64,000 nt of DNA from Anaerolineae bacterium (GCA_027494055.1 JAOSJO010000022.1:62001-126000), one strand, 5' to 3'; shown: positions 30,016 through 40,490, counted from the first letter of the stretch. The notes: generated by a model from the sequence alone, not told the origin. Numbers and translations are program-made.

Positions 30016-30829
30016 ATGCGCCGAGTTGTTGCCTCCAGGCTCACGTTTGCCGTGTTGTGCGCCGTCGCGGTGCTGGCCTCGGCGTGCGGGGAACAGCCAA
30101 CCCCGCCCCCGCCTGAGATCCCCTACGACACCTCGCCCGACGCCGTGATCGTCGAGATTCGCATCGAAAGCCCTGGGCAGCCGCCGGAGTACCGGCGCAA
30201 CGCCCTGCCCACATGCACCCTGTACGGCAACGGGCGCGTGGTCTGGGCCAACCCGCTTGCGACCGGCGGCGAGCAACTGCTGGAGGGCGTCGCCGGGCCG
30301 GAGAAGGTCCAGGCCTACTTCCGCTTCATCACCGCAGTGGGCTTCTTCCGGTGGCAGAACGAAGTCAGCGCGAATCTGCTCCCCACCCGAAGGCGTGGAG
30401 TCATTCACGGTGGTCACGGTCAACCTGGCGGAGCAGACGCACAAAGTCTCCGCGTATGACAGCGGCGGCCTGCCCGGTTTCGACGACATCCTCACCCGCT
30501 GCCTGGACCTGGTGGACTCCCCAACCCTGGTTGAGCCGGACGCCGCCTGGTTGAGCGCAATCCGCATCGAGTCCGACGCCAACCGCCCGATTGTCTGCTG
30601 GCCGGAGGACGCGCCCGCCCGCCTCGCCGATGTCGAGTCGGGTGGGCCGGTGTGGATCGAAGGGCCGTATGCGGTGTATGCGTGGGCCAACATCCACGAG
30701 ACGGAGGGCCTGCCGGTCTTCGTGGAGGGGGGCATCTGCGGCGATGGCACCGAACCCGGCCAGGTGTACAACGTCATCGTCGAAGCGCCGGGCATCAGCC
30801 CGTTCGCCCCGTCCCGCCCGGAGGCGTAG
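30016..30829 (+). CDS. Hypothetical lipoprotein (one indel)
   Basis: About 270 residues. ATG 30016 has AAGGAGA six bases upstream. The N terminus is a lipoprotein signal (basic MRRVVASRL, hydrophobic core, LASAC lipobox), so the mature protein should be lipid-anchored on the membrane. One extra C in 30386-30388 breaks the frame; the next frame reads EGVESFTVVTVNLAEQ and ends at TAG 30827-30829. No known catalytic motif was recognised. Several cysteines are conserved-looking (ALPTCTLYGNG, LTRCLDLV, PIVCWPED, GGICGDG). Confidence 0.7.
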
Positions 30830-30861
30830 GCCTTCGGCTGTCCCGATCAACTGACGGCGCT

Positions 30862-31479
30862 TCAGGCCCGCCCCGCGACCTCGTCGGCCATGCGCGCGAA
30901 GAACGCCGCCATGAAGCGGTGCCGCGCCTCGGCGATGGCCCGGCCCGTGGGCGTGTAGAGCCGGTCCTTGATCTGCGCCAGTTTGTACGTGAATTCGTGG
31001 CGCGGCGTGTGCTCGTCACCGAAGTCGTGACCGTCGTAGCCGGCGGGAATGGCCGCGGCCCACAGGCGCTGCCCGTGCAGCCCGCCAAAGCTGAACGCGC
31101 GCGCCACGCCGACCGCGCCAATGGCGTCCAGCTTGTCCGCGTCGAACACGACCTGCGCTTCGAGCGTGCGCGGCGACATGTCGTTGCGGAAGCGGTGCGC
31201 GTGGATCGCGTGCGCCACCGCCTCGACGAAGGCGGGGTTAGCGCCGGCCAGGAGCGTCCGGGCGCGCGCGGCGGCCATCTCCGCGTGATCGCCGCCCTCC
31301 CGGTCGGCCCTGGCGCGCTCCGTGTCGTGGAGCAGCACCGCCGTGCGCACGATGTCCATGTCCGCGCCCTCCGCCGCGCCGATGCGCTCCGCGAGCGCCA
31401 GCACGCGCAGCACGTGGTCGAAGTCGTGGACCATCTCGGCCCCCGCGTAGAGCGCGCGCGCTTCCTCACGGGTAATCAA
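30862..31479 (-). CDS. HD-domain phosphohydrolase
   Basis: About 205 residues from TTG 31479. The HD superfamily metal ligands are in order: HDFDH near the start, LLHDTE, an intermediate HAIHAHRF, and FDADKLDAIG. Such small HD proteins (YedJ-like) hydrolyse phosphate esters of nucleotides; the substrate is unknown. The open frame continues upstream to 31743 through a repeat; ATG 31518 (SPLPGCREGG extension) is the alternative start. TTG is chosen because similarity to the family begins there, but neither has a strong ribosome site. Confidence 0.8.
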   Translation of the reverse strand: MITREEARALYAGAEMVHDFDHVLRVLALAERIGAAEGADMDIVRTAVLLHDTERARADREGGDHAEMAAARARTLLAGANPAFVEAVAHAIHAHRFRNDMSPRTLEAQVVFDADKLDAIGAVGVARAFSFGGLHGQRLWAAAIPAGYDGHDFGDEHTPRHEFTYKLAQIKDRLYTPTGRAIAEARHRFMAAFFARMADEVAGRA

Positions 31480-31533
31480 TGGCGTGCCCCCCTCTCTGCA
31501 TCCGGGTAGTGGCGACATGTTGACGGATACCTC

Positions 31534-31690
31534 CCTCACCCCCTGCCGACCTTCGGTCGCCGCCCCCTCTCCCACGCGCCGCCTCGCTGCGCGCGGCTGG
31601 GGAGAGGGGGACCAGACACCAGATGTGGCGGCTTCCGTTCCCCCTCCCCACTTGTGGGGGAGGGGGCGCCGCAGGCGCGGGGGTGGGGGG
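31534..31690 (+). repeat. CCTCACCCCC intergenic repeat, copy 2
   Basis: Starts CCTCACCCCC and ends with a GGGGGTGGGG variant of the inverse, with two inner hairpins (CCCCCTCTCCC with GGGGAGAGGGGG, and CCCCCTCCCCAC with GTGGGGGAGGGGG). It fills most of the gap between two minus-strand genes (31480-31750). Confidence 0.65.
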
Positions 31691-31750
31691 ACAAGGTGAG
31701 CAATCACCTTCGAGCTATCAGGCAGAAGTTCACCACTACCCAAATCCCTA

Positions 31751-32824
31751 TCAGTTGTAGCGTCCGTGTTCTCTGGCCGCCTCGAAGAAGGCGACGACGT
31801 TCTCCCACCGGACCTCCGGCTCCAGGTCGTAGGCGGGGCTGAGGATGAGGCCGCCGCCCGCGCCCACCGTCGCGATGCGCTCGCGCACCTCGGCGCGGAT
31901 GCGCTCCGGGCTGGCCCAGGCCCAGCGCTGCGGCGTCCCGACCGTGCCCCAGAACGCCAGCCGGTCGCCGTAGCGCCGCTTGAGCGCGGTGGGGTCCATC
32001 ACGTCCGGCTGGATGGGGTTGATGACGTTGACGCCGATCTCAATCAGGTCGGGGATGATCGGGGTGAAGCAGCCGTCGGAGTGGTAGAAGACGCGCAGGT
32101 CGGGGTTCACCGCGCGGCAGGCCTGAATGATGAGGGCGTAGCACGGCTTGAAGAACTGCTGCCAGTGCTCCGGGCTGAGGAGCATCCGCGTCGGCTCGCC
32201 GATGTCGTCGTCAAGGCCGAGGATGTCCACCCCCGCGTGGGTGAGCGCGAGCGAGGTCGTGACGTGCATCGCGGTGAGCTGGTCAAGCAGGTAGCGCACC
32301 AGGTCCGGGTTCGCGATCAGATCGACCATGAACTGCTGGAAGCCGCGCATCCGGAACGCGGTTTCGAACAGCTCGCCGCCCAGGTGCGGCGGCGACCCCA
32401 TCACCGCCAGCCCGCGCGCGTGGTAACCGGCCACCTGGTCGGCGAGGCGCTGGCGAACGTCGGGGGTGATGAAGTCGGGCAGCGGCTCGGCGGCGAAGCG
32501 GGCGGCGAACGCCTCCACCGTGTGGAGGTCGCCCCACGCGCTGAAGTCGGGCACTTCGGGGTGGTAGCCCCAGTCGTGATAGGTGCGCAGGATGTCGTCT
32601 GAGCCGACGTGCACGTCTTCAGGCAGGGCGCGCAGGTAGGCGATGAACGCGCTCTGCGGCTCAGGCGTGGGGAAGCGCGCGTACCGGAGGTCGGTGTTGA
32701 AATGCTCGTCGGGGTCTGCGCCGCCGATCTGGCGCATGGTGGTCGGGTAGAAGTTGGTCGCTACCGGCACGCGGTCGGGGCGCTCGCCATGCAGCACCGC
32801 CAGCACGCGCTCACGTGAGTTCAT
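31751..32824 (-). CDS. Uroporphyrinogen decarboxylase-like (URO-D superfamily) protein
   Basis: 357 residues. Begins with the family start NSRERVLAVLHGERPDRVPV and ends with a TIM-barrel stretch containing FYHSDGCFTPIIPDLIEIG, NPIQPD and FWGTVGTP. In this superfamily that H-x-x-G-C-like region is typical of corrinoid:coenzyme M-type methyltransferases and their uncharacterised relatives, not of heme-pathway HemE. ATG 32824 has GGGGGAGG immediately upstream. No corrinoid protein gene is next to it, so the substrate is unknown. Confidence 0.8.
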   Translation of the reverse strand: MNSRERVLAVLHGERPDRVPVATNFYPTTMRQIGGADPDEHFNTDLRYARFPTPEPQSAFIAYLRALPEDVHVGSDDILRTYHDWGYHPEVPDFSAWGDLHTVEAFAARFAAEPLPDFITPDVRQRLADQVAGYHARGLAVMGSPPHLGGELFETAFRMRGFQQFMVDLIANPDLVRYLLDQLTAMHVTTSLALTHAGVDILGLDDDIGEPTRMLLSPEHWQQFFKPCYALIIQACRAVNPDLRVFYHSDGCFTPIIPDLIEIGVNVINPIQPDVMDPTALKRRYGDRLAFWGTVGTPQRWAWASPERIRAEVRERIATVGAGGGLILSPAYDLEPEVRWENVVAFFEAAREHGRYN

Positions 32825-32861
32825 CGCCTCCCCCAGAATTTGCCCCGCGCCCCGGCGCGCG

Positions 32862-33686
32862 CTAGCGCGGCGCGCCGTCGCCCTCAACGAGGGCGCAGTA
32901 CTTCCGAAACCCCAGCCGCTCGTACACATGGATCGCCGAGGGGTTGGTCTGTGCGACGTTGAGCACCACCGTGTGCAGCCCCATATCGAGCAGTTCCTTG
33001 GTGACGGCGGCAGTGCAGGCCGTGGCGTAGCCCTTGCCCCGGTGCTCCGGCGCGGTGAACACATAACCGACCGCCCCAACGCCCTCGCCTGGCGCGACTA
33101 CATGCGTGCCGGCCACCGAGATCAACTGCACGCCGTCGGTGACGCCGTAGAAGACGCCCTGCTGGAGCGTCTCCGGGTCGATGGCGGGCGCGTCGCCGTT
33201 GCTGCCGAGCATGGTCCGCAGCGTCACGGCGTAGTCCCACCGCAGGCGCTGCACTTTCTTGAGGCCGCGCGGCCTGAACTGGGCGCGCGGCACCACCATG
33301 CGCCAGACCTTCTCCATGTTGCTGTGCCGGTACCAGCCGTGCACGGCGCGGAAGCTCGCCGCATCCAGGATGTAATGCACCGGCCCGCGCCGCATCACGA
33401 GGGAGCGCATGGCCCGCAGGCCCTCCGGCTCGCCGAAGTAGGTGAGGATGGACGGCGTGAAGCCGGCGTAAAACAGCGCGACCCCGCGCAGCCGGCCGCC
33501 GGACTCCGCGCCGTAGAACTCGGATTTCGACCAGTATGGCTCTTCAAGGTCGCCGAGCGCGTAGGCGCACAGGACGCGGTCCTTGTCCAGGAAGCGGCGG
33601 AGCGCGTCCTTGTTGTCGATCTGGCGGATGCGCCAATCCACCATCGCGTCGTGTTCCGAACTTGAGATCAAAGGCTGGTAACTCAA
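32862..33686 (-). CDS. GNAT-family N-acetyltransferase (FR47-like)
   Basis: 274 residues. The C-terminal half carries the acetyl-CoA site: VGYVFTAPEHRGKGYATAC matches the R/Q-x-x-G-x-G/A pyrophosphate loop, followed by NVAQTNPSAIHVYERLGF, the closing GNAT helix. The N-terminal half looks like a degenerate second GNAT domain. The acceptor is unknown. It lies 37 bases upstream of the URO-D gene on the same strand, so the two may be co-transcribed. The 173 bases up to the next gene (33687-33859) show no recognised feature. Confidence 0.85.
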   Translation of the reverse strand: MSYQPLISSSEHDAMVDWRIRQIDNKDALRRFLDKDRVLCAYALGDLEEPYWSKSEFYGAESGGRLRGVALFYAGFTPSILTYFGEPEGLRAMRSLVMRRGPVHYILDAASFRAVHGWYRHSNMEKVWRMVVPRAQFRPRGLKKVQRLRWDYAVTLRTMLGSNGDAPAIDPETLQQGVFYGVTDGVQLISVAGTHVVAPGEGVGAVGYVFTAPEHRGKGYATACTAAVTKELLDMGLHTVVLNVAQTNPSAIHVYERLGFRKYCALVEGDGAPR

Positions 33687-33859
33687 GACAACCCCTCAAA
33701 CGACACTGTTAGCGAACTCATGCTGTGTGCGCCCTCGCGACCGAAGCTCAGCGCCCGCTGTGGCGCGAGCGGTGATTCGCCAACAGCATCTCCCTCATAT
33801 TGAACCACAACCAGCGCCTGGCGACACAAAATCATTGTGAATTCGCCCGCGCGCCGCCG

Positions 33860-34823
33860 TCAGTCGTCCAGCATGGCGTCGAGCAGCCTCTCGTCGTCGA
33901 AGTGCTCGCGGAAGCGCGCGACGAAGGCGCGGCGGGTGAAGTGGTGGTTCTGCGTGCCCACCTGCTCCAGCACATAGGCCGCGCAGACCGCGCCCACCCT
34001 GCCGCAGACGGGCCACGGCCAGCCCGACGCCATCCCCTTAAGCAGGCCGCTGCGGTAAGCGTCGCCGACGCCGGTCGGGTCGGCAATATGCGCCACCGGC
34101 GCAACCGGGATGTGGTACGCCTCGCCGTCGGCGTAGATCACCGACCCCTGGCTGCCCAGCGTGATGTTGAGCACATCGACGTGCTTGAGCATCGCGTCGC
34201 GGTCCAGGCCGGTCTTGTCGCAGATCAGCTCGAACTCGTACTCGTTGCAGATGAGGATGCGGCTGCGCTCGATGCCGTGGCAAAGGAAGTCCGCCTCCAG
34301 GCGGAGCACCTGCTGCGACGGGTCGAACATCACCGGCGCGTCATGCGCCGCGCACTCGTCCATGATCTGGATCATCGCCTCCGGGTCGTTGGGCGAGATC
34401 ACGACCAGGTCGGGCATTGCGCCGAGCGTGTCCATAAGGGTGTAGTGCTTCGCGTGGGCCATCGCCCCGGCGTAGAAGCTGGCGATCTGGTTGTTGTCCA
34501 GGTCGGTGGTGGCGAAGAAGGTGGCCGTGTACTCGTGGTCGATCTGGACGACCGCCGACGTATCCACGCCCGCCGCCTCCAGCCAGTCGCGGTAGCGGTC
34601 GAAGTCCTTCCCGGCGGTGCCCAAAATCCTGGGCCGCTCGCCGAGCAGCGCGAGCGTGTAGGCAATGTTGGGCGCGATGCCGCCGTAGTGCTTGTCGAGT
34701 TTGTCCACCAGGAAGCTGAGGCTCACGCGGTCCAGCTTGTCGGGGGAGGAGGTGGTCTTTGAAGCGGCCGGGGAACGTCATCAGGTAGTCATAGGCGATT
34801 GAGCCGGTGATTACGATATCCAT
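33860..34823 (-). CDS. PfkB-family carbohydrate/nucleoside kinase (one indel)
   Basis: About 320 residues. Starts ATG 34823 with MDIVITGSIAYDYLMTFPG, the adenosine-kinase-like opening of PfkB proteins. One extra G in 34742-34746 breaks the frame right after FKDHLL; the next frame continues PDKLDRVSLSFLVD and YGGIAPNIAYTLALLG (signature 1). Signature 2 is DPTGVGDAYRSGLLKG, with the catalytic aspartate in GVGD. Adenosine or another ribose compound is the likely substrate; this cannot be fixed from sequence. Confidence 0.85.
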
Positions 34824-34853
34824 GTTCGTTTGACTTTCGTGCCTCTGGGTATG

Positions 34854-35625
34854 TCAGGTCAGTCCGGGTCGGGGCGGCTCCAGCGGCGGCGCTGAGGCGC
34901 AGCGCCTACAGGGAGCCGGGCGTCCTGCTTCCCACAGCGGGGTCAGCCCCAGGCGGTCGCGGACCATGACGAGGATGCTGTACAGGCCGTCCACGACGCG
35001 GATCTTCTTGCCCTCCTCGTAGGTGCGCGGGTGGTAGCTGATGGGCACCTCGCGGATCTCGTAGCCCGCCAGCAGCAGCTTGGCCGGCAGTTCGAAGTCC
35101 AGATCGAAGCCGCCGCCGATCAGGTGGAGCGCCTTGAGCACGTCGGCGCGCGCCATCTTGATCGCCGTGCCGATGTCGGTCAGGTTGCTGCCAAAGAGCA
35201 GGTTGCAGACCGAGGTCAACAGCCGGATGCCCCAGTACGCATGGGCGTACTTGTAGATCGCGCGCCCGCCCAGGGTCCGCGAGCCGAACACGGCCACCGC
35301 GCCTGCCTCGGCCTCGGCGAGCAGCCGGGGGTGGTCCTCAGGTCGTATTCAGGTCGGCGTCGTGGATCAGGGCGTAGTCGCCCGTCACGTGGTCGATAGC
35401 GGTACGGATCGACGTGCCCTTGCCCATGTTGCGCGGCTGGTAGATGATGCTCACGTCCGGGAGGCTGACCTTCTGCAGCAGCGCGCGGGTGCCGTCGGTA
35501 GAGCAGTTGTCCACCACAATGATTTCACGCTCCCACGCGCCCAGATCGACGGCGGCGAGCCGCTCCAGCACCGTGAGGATGGTATCTCTCTCGTTGTACA
35601 CGCACACAATGATCGAGACCTTCAT
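34854..35625 (-). CDS. Glycosyltransferase family 2 (two indels)
   Basis: About 257 residues. KVSIIVCVYNERDTI at the N terminus and VVDNCSTDGTR are GT2 donor-site features; IHDADLEYD holds the metal-binding D-x-D. Two missing bases near 35350 and 35340 break the DxD region; the next frame continues AVFGSRTLGG. The sequence resembles dolichol/polyprenol-phosphate mannosyltransferases without a membrane domain. The final residues (RPAPCRRCASAPPLEPPRPG) are not family-like and may reflect a late frame error. It lies 30 bases upstream of the PfkB gene's far end and is transcribed toward the HD and URO-D genes. Confidence 0.8.
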
Positions 35626-35821
35626 GCACGCCTCACCAAACGGCGGTCAAAAACGCGGGCGGAGTATACCACAGTTTGCGTGCGCGTTACTTAATGGGTG
35701 CAAAACCACTTGCCGGGACCCCGGCAGTTGTGATATGCTCGATAACACGTGTATATGTATACACTTTATCCTATTTTTCCGCCTGGAATCCCGATTGCAA
35801 TTCCTGAACATGGAGGCGGGC

Positions 35822-37327
35822 GTGAACCGGCGACTACTGTGGGTGTGCGCGATTGCGGTGGGGCTTCTGGGCGCGGCCTTGCCGCCGCCCGGCCTGACCG
35901 CGCCCCAGGCGTTGGCGCAGGCGCATGACGCCTGCACGCCCGAAGGCGTGGTCGAACAGTTCTGGGCCGCGTTCAGCAGCGGCGGCGCGACCGAAGCCGC
36001 AGTCGAGGCGTGGGTGCAGACCTACACCCAGGGCGCGTGCCCGGACCGGATCAAGGATGGCGCGCGCGCGCTCGCCGACAACTACCTCGCCATGCTGGCG
36101 GGCGCACCGGACGCCAGCGCGCCGCCCGCGACGATTGAGGTACCCTCCGTGGACCCGGTCGCGACCCAGGTGGTGACGCTGCTCAATGCGTGGCGGGTGC
36201 AGGAAGGGCTGTGGCCGCTCCGGCTGAACGACACGCTGACCAAAATGGCCGAAGAGCAGGCGCGCTACCTGCAGGCGCTGCCCGCATGGCCGGACGACCC
36301 GCATCGGGACGGGCAGGGCAGGGACGCAAAACGGCGCGCGCGCGCCTTTGGCTGGCCCTATTATGACAACGAGGGGCAGGTCGCCGCTGACGAGATCGCC
36401 TACGTCGGCGTCAGCCCCAACAAGGCGCTCGACTACTGGAAGAACTCGGCCACACATCGCGGCACGGTAATCAACCCGGCGTTCCGCGAGGTCGGCGTGG
36501 CGACGGCGTCGCACCCCCTGGGGCGTGTGTACATCGTCGTCGTGGGGTCGCGGCCCAACGTGCTCCCCGCCCTGGTGGAGCCGGAGGCCGGGCTGCTGTA
36601 CCTCTCGTCCGAGCGCTATGACTGGGCCGACGGCGACCGAATTCAGGAGGCGACCCGGTTCCAGGTGCTTGCAGCGGCGGACGGCCCGCCGACCAGCGCC
36701 TGGACGCCGTGGCAGCTCTCGATTGCGGCCCCACAAGGGACGGCCCCCTTCTTCGTGCTGTACAGTGACGGCAGCCATGAGGTCGTCACGGAGGTTCGCC
36801 CCACCGTGGATGTCGCGTGGCTGCCCGACGTGCTGTCGTCCCTGGCGACCGCCTCCGGCGGCGGAAGCGGCTGCGCGCTGACCGCCGGGGACCTCGGCTA
36901 TGCCAACGTCCGCGAGCAGCCCATCCTCGGCGCGCCCCAGGTTGGCACGATCTACACGCCGACCCAGTACGCGGTTGACCGCCAGACCCCGGACAACTCG
37001 TGGCTGCATATCGCGCCGGGCTGGGTGGCGCGCCGGGTCGTCGCGCTGCAAGGCGATTGCGGCGCGGTTCCGACCAACATCGCGCTGGCGTCGCCCGTGC
37101 TGACGGCCCCGTCGTGCCAGCTCACCGCCGGGACCGAGGGCTTCGCCAACATCCGGCAGGCGCCGTCAGCGGGCGCGGCGAAGGTCCACGAAATCAACGG
37201 CGCGGCGGAATACAGTGTGATCGGGCAGAGCGCCGACCGCCAGTGGTTCAAGATCGACCTGGGGTGGGTTGCGAAGCAGGTCGTCGCGACGCGCGGCGAG
37301 TGCGGCACGGTACCGGTCACCGAATAG
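35822..37327 (+). CDS. Secreted CAP/SCP protein with two SH3b domains
   Basis: About 501 residues from GTG 35822, which has GGAGG 6-7 bases upstream; ATG 35810 is an in-frame alternative. A signal peptide ends near QALAQA. A CAP (SCP/PR-1) domain covers about 110-250 (LLNAWRVQEGLWPLRLNDTL ... YWKNSATHRGTVINPAFREVGV). Two C-terminal SH3b domains repeat the pattern C-L-T-A-G...G(Y/F)AN(V/I)R...GWVA. CAP domains bind sterols or lipids or act as scaffolds, and SH3b domains bind wall peptides or proteins; target unknown. It is the only plus-strand gene between 30862 and 48384. Confidence 0.88.
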   Translation: MNRRLLWVCAIAVGLLGAALPPPGLTAPQALAQAHDACTPEGVVEQFWAAFSSGGATEAAVEAWVQTYTQGACPDRIKDGARALADNYLAMLAGAPDASAPPATIEVPSVDPVATQVVTLLNAWRVQEGLWPLRLNDTLTKMAEEQARYLQALPAWPDDPHRDGQGRDAKRRARAFGWPYYDNEGQVAADEIAYVGVSPNKALDYWKNSATHRGTVINPAFREVGVATASHPLGRVYIVVVGSRPNVLPALVEPEAGLLYLSSERYDWADGDRIQEATRFQVLAAADGPPTSAWTPWQLSIAAPQGTAPFFVLYSDGSHEVVTEVRPTVDVAWLPDVLSSLATASGGGSGCALTAGDLGYANVREQPILGAPQVGTIYTPTQYAVDRQTPDNSWLHIAPGWVARRVVALQGDCGAVPTNIALASPVLTAPSCQLTAGTEGFANIRQAPSAGAAKVHEINGAAEYSVIGQSADRQWFKIDLGWVAKQVVATRGECGTVPVTE

Positions 37328-37362
37328 GGCAGGCCGGTTCGCCTCAAGCAGAAATGAATCGA

Positions 37363-37380
37363 ACCGCGAATAACGCGAAT
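37363..37380 (+). repeat. Half copy of the mraY-murD inverted repeat
   Basis: ACCGCGAATAACGCGAAT, identical to 3881-3898. The matching right arm is absent here. Confidence 0.75.
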
Positions 37381-37445
37381 AACGCCAATTCAGAAGCGTT
37401 GTTCATGTTGCGCGGCGACGCCACAATCGGGTGAAATTCGCGGAC

Positions 37446-37471
37446 GTAGGGGCGAACCGGCGGTTCGCCCC
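37446..37471 (+). repeat. GTAGGGGCGAACC palindrome, copy
   Basis: Arms GGGGCGAACCG and CGGTTCGCCCC (within 37446-37471) form a near-perfect hairpin, 14 bases from the end of the convergent CNNM gene, so it may also terminate one of the two transcripts. Confidence 0.7.
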
Positions 37472-37484
37472 GGTGGGGATAACG

Positions 37485-38806
37485 TCAGGTGCAGTCCGGC
37501 GGCGCGACGCCGGCGGCGCTGGATTTGACCAGGACCTTGTCGACGCGAAGCCCGTCCATGTCCACCACCTCAAACGTGTAGCCGCACCATTTGAACTGGT
37601 CGCCTGCGGTGGGGATGCGTCCCAGGCGCGTCATCACGAAGCCGCCAACCGTCTCGAAGCCGTAGCCGGCCCGGTCGGGCAAATGCGCGACGCCAAGGAT
37701 ATCCTGCATCTCATCGATGCGGAGCAGCCCATCGAGCAGCCATGAGCCATCCTTGCGCTGTACCGCCGTCGGCTCGTCCAGGTCGCCGAGCGCGGGCATA
37801 TCGCCGACGATGGCCTCCATCAGGTCCATCAGCGTGACCAGCCCCTGGACGCTCCCGTACTCGTCGATGACGAGCGCCGCGTGCGCACCCGCCAACCGGA
37901 AACGGTCGAGCACCTGCAGCGCCGAGGCGTTCTCCGGGACGAAGAGCGCCTCCGTTGCCAGCGCGCGCAGGTCAACCGGCCGGCCCGCGACCATCTCCGC
38001 CCAGACACCCTTCACCGAGACCAGGCCAAGCACGTTGTCGAGGTCGTCCACGCACAGGGGGAAGTACGCATGGCCGCTCATTGACATCTTGCGCCAGGTT
38101 GCCTCCGGCGGGTCGTCCACATCGAGCCACACGACTTCGGTGTGCGGCGTCATGAGCCGGCTGACACGCCAGTCGTCAAGGCGCAGCACGTTCGCCAGGA
38201 TATCCTGCTCGGCTTCCTCAAACACCCCGGCCTGGGTGCCCTCCGCGATGATGATCGTGAGTTCCTCATCGGTCACGGGCGGCTCGGCGCTGGGGCGCGC
38301 GCCCAGCAGGCGAAGCACGCCCTCGGTCGAGAGGCTGAGCAGCCTGACCACCGGCGACGCGAGGCGCGCGAGCGCGCGCATCGGGCGGGCGACCCGCGCG
38401 GCGATCCCTTCCGGGTCGTTGAGCGCGAGCCGCTTGGAGCCAGCTCGCCCAGGACGAGCGAGAGGTAGGTGATGGCGAGCACGACGACGAGGAACGCCAG
38501 CGCCTCGCTGTACGGCGCGAGCGGCTCGATCCGGGCCAGCGCGCCGGCAAGGCCCTTCGCGATGGTCGCGCCGCCGAACGCGCCCGCGAACGTGCCGATC
38601 AGCGTGATGCCCACCTGCACCGTCGAGAGAAAGCGTCCCGGCCTGTTGGCAAGCTCCAGCGCGACACGCGCGCCGGCATCGCCCTCGTCGGCGCGCTGCT
38701 GAAGCCGCGCCTTCCGCGCCGAGACCACCGCGATCTCCGCCATGGCGAACACGCCGTTCAGGAGGATGAACAGCAGGATCAGGAGCAGTTCAAACGCGCC
38801 AGCCAT
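37485..38806 (-). CDS. CNNM/hemolysin-C-like membrane protein with CBS domains (one indel)
   Basis: About 440 residues. The order is an N-terminal DUF21 membrane domain (four helices, starting ELLLILLFILLNGVFAMAE), a CBS pair (MTPHTEVVWLDVDDPPEAT ... FVPENASALQVLDRF) and a C-terminal CorC/HlyC transporter-associated domain (WLLDGLLRIDEMQDILG). These proteins act in Mg2+/Co2+ homeostasis. One A is missing at 38434-38435 (minus-strand CCAAAGCGG expected), breaking the segment LGELAPKRLALNDPEG. ATG 38806 is the first start of the membrane domain; longer starts lie in non-conserved sequence. Confidence 0.88.
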
Positions 38807-38939
38807 CACACCACCCCGCAAGCTCAGAGAGCCATATCCATTAGAAGCGTAACACGATCCAGAGTCCCCGGTCAATCTGCGCGCCGCGCGCCAGCGGGCC
38901 GCACGATCCTACCTGCCCCAAAATAGCGACCTGCTTTGC

Positions 38940-39076
38940 ATCTGCCCGCGAGCTTGATGCTCGCGGGGAGCTACCGACGGTTCCCCTTCCACTCCTGGAG
39001 GCTGGGCATGGAGGTCAGGCGGGGCGAACCACCGGTTCGCCCCTACCGCCGCGCATTTTCATCCCTTTGTGGCGTC
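38940..39076 (+). repeat. Composite intergenic repeat, copy 1
   Basis: A hairpin CCCGCGAGC-ttgat-GCTCGCGGG (near 38948-38970), then GAGCTACCG, a spacer, and the palindrome GGGGCGAACC-A-CCGGTTCGCCCC (39021-39044) ending CTACCGCCGCGCATTTTCATC. A related arrangement lies at 47247-47414. It occupies most of the 377-base gap between the CNNM and fucosidase genes, which holds no gene. Confidence 0.7.
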
Positions 39077-39117
39077 ACCCCATGACATGGACAACTGCCC
39101 TGGAACCGTTCTACGCC

Positions 39118-39143
39118 GAGGGCCACGGCGTGCCGTGGCCCTC
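39118..39143 (+). repeat. GAGGGCCACGGCG palindrome
   Basis: Arms GAGGGCCACGGC and GCCGTGGCCCTC (39118-39143), a variant of the GGGGCAC palindrome family. It lies 40 bases beyond the 3-prime end of the fucosidase gene (minus strand) and could serve as its terminator. Confidence 0.6.
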
Positions 39144-39183
39144 GAAAGCGGTGCGCGTCTTGCGGCGTCGCGCCGGCGCGCGG

Positions 39184-40490
39184 CTATGCCTTCAGGAACA
39201 GCTCCACCACCGGCACGGCCACGTCCGGCTTCTGGACCGGCAGTTGCAGCGTGAGCGTATCGGCGGAAATCCCCCATCGTGACGTTCTGCGCCTGCTGGC
39301 CGGGATTGATGACCAAGGTCTTGATCTCGGAGGCGTCGTTGAGCAACTGCGCGTACTCCACGCGGCCCGCCAGCCCTGGCAGGTGCACGTGCTGGAACGG
39401 CCACGCGAACAGGTGCAGGTACAGCCGGTTCCCGTTCTGGGTGTAGCGGCAGTCGGGCGGCGGCGTGAAGTCGCTCGCGGTGCAGCCATAGATCGACCGG
39501 CCGTGCTGGCGCATCCACGCGCCGATGCCGCGCAGCCGCTCGATGGAGCGCGGGTCGAACTCGCCGCGCGCGGTCGGCCCCACGTTGAGCAGCATGTTGC
39601 CGCCCTTCGACACGGTGTCGATCAGCATCCGCACGAGCATAACGACCGGCTTCCAGTTCAGGTTGTCGCGGTCGTAGCCCCACGAGCCGTTCATGGTCTG
39701 GCACGCCTCCCACAGCACCGGCGCGCCGTCCACCATCATCTGGCCGGCCGGCTGGTACTGCTCCGGCGTGCGAAAGTCGGCGGTTTCGGGCAGGTCCAGC
39801 CGGTCGTTGAGGATAGCGCCCGGTTGCAGCTCGCGCACCATTTTCACCAGCGTCTCCGAGTCCCAATCGTCCCGGCCCTTGCCCTTCGACCAGCCCCAAT
39901 CCGCGCGAGGGTAGGGAGAAGTCGAACCACATGATGTCGAGCTTGCCGAACTGCGTGAGCAGCTCGTGCGTCTGCCCGTGCAGGTAGGCGCGGTATTTGG
40001 CGATGTCCTGGCCGCGCTCCGCCATGCGCTCGCGGAAGGCCATGTTGTTGCGCATCGGGTGGCGCCCATCGACGGGGTAGTCCGGGTGATACCAGTCGAG
40101 GAGCGAATGGTAGAAGCCGACCTTCAGCCCTTCGGCGCGGAAGGCCTCGACCGCCGGCGTCAGCACGTCTTTCCCCCAGGGCGTTTTGGTGGCTTTGTAG
40201 TCGGTCAGCGGCGAGTCCCACAGGCAGAAGCCGTCGTGGTGCTTGCTGGTAATGACGAAGTACCTCATGCCGGCGTTCTTCGCCTCCTGCGCCCATGCAG
40301 CGGGGTCATAGAGGTCGGGGTAGAAGTGGTCGAAGTACTTCTGGTAGTCCTCGTCGGTGATCTCCTCATGGCTCTTGGACCATTCGTGCCGCCCCGCCAC
40401 CGAGTAAATGCCCCAGTGGATGAACAGGCCGAAGCGGTCGTATGTGAACCACGAGGTGTCGCCAGGGGTAGGTTCTGGTTGTCTGGGCAC
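39184..40490 (-). CDS. GH29 alpha-L-fucosidase (two indels)
   Basis: About 434 residues. Retaining glycosidase of family 29. Key stretches: FTYDRFGLFIHWGIYSVAG, TSKHHDGFCLWDS, LLTQFGKLDIMWFDFS (carrying the nucleophile aspartate, WFD), NGSWGYD and LLNVGPTARGEFDP. Frame breaks: one extra base in 39914-39916 after FDFS (next frame YPRADWGWSKGKG), and one extra base in 39271-39275 near the end (next frame GISADTLTLQLPVQKP to stop 39184-39186). GTG 40490 follows AAGGAGA at a 6-7 base spacing. No signal peptide is seen, so it may act in the cytoplasm. Confidence 0.88.

Noticed and set aside
31751..32824. HemE uroporphyrinogen decarboxylase
   Set aside because: The heme-pathway motifs are missing and the H-S-D-G-C region matches methyltransferase-like relatives, so only the superfamily name is used.
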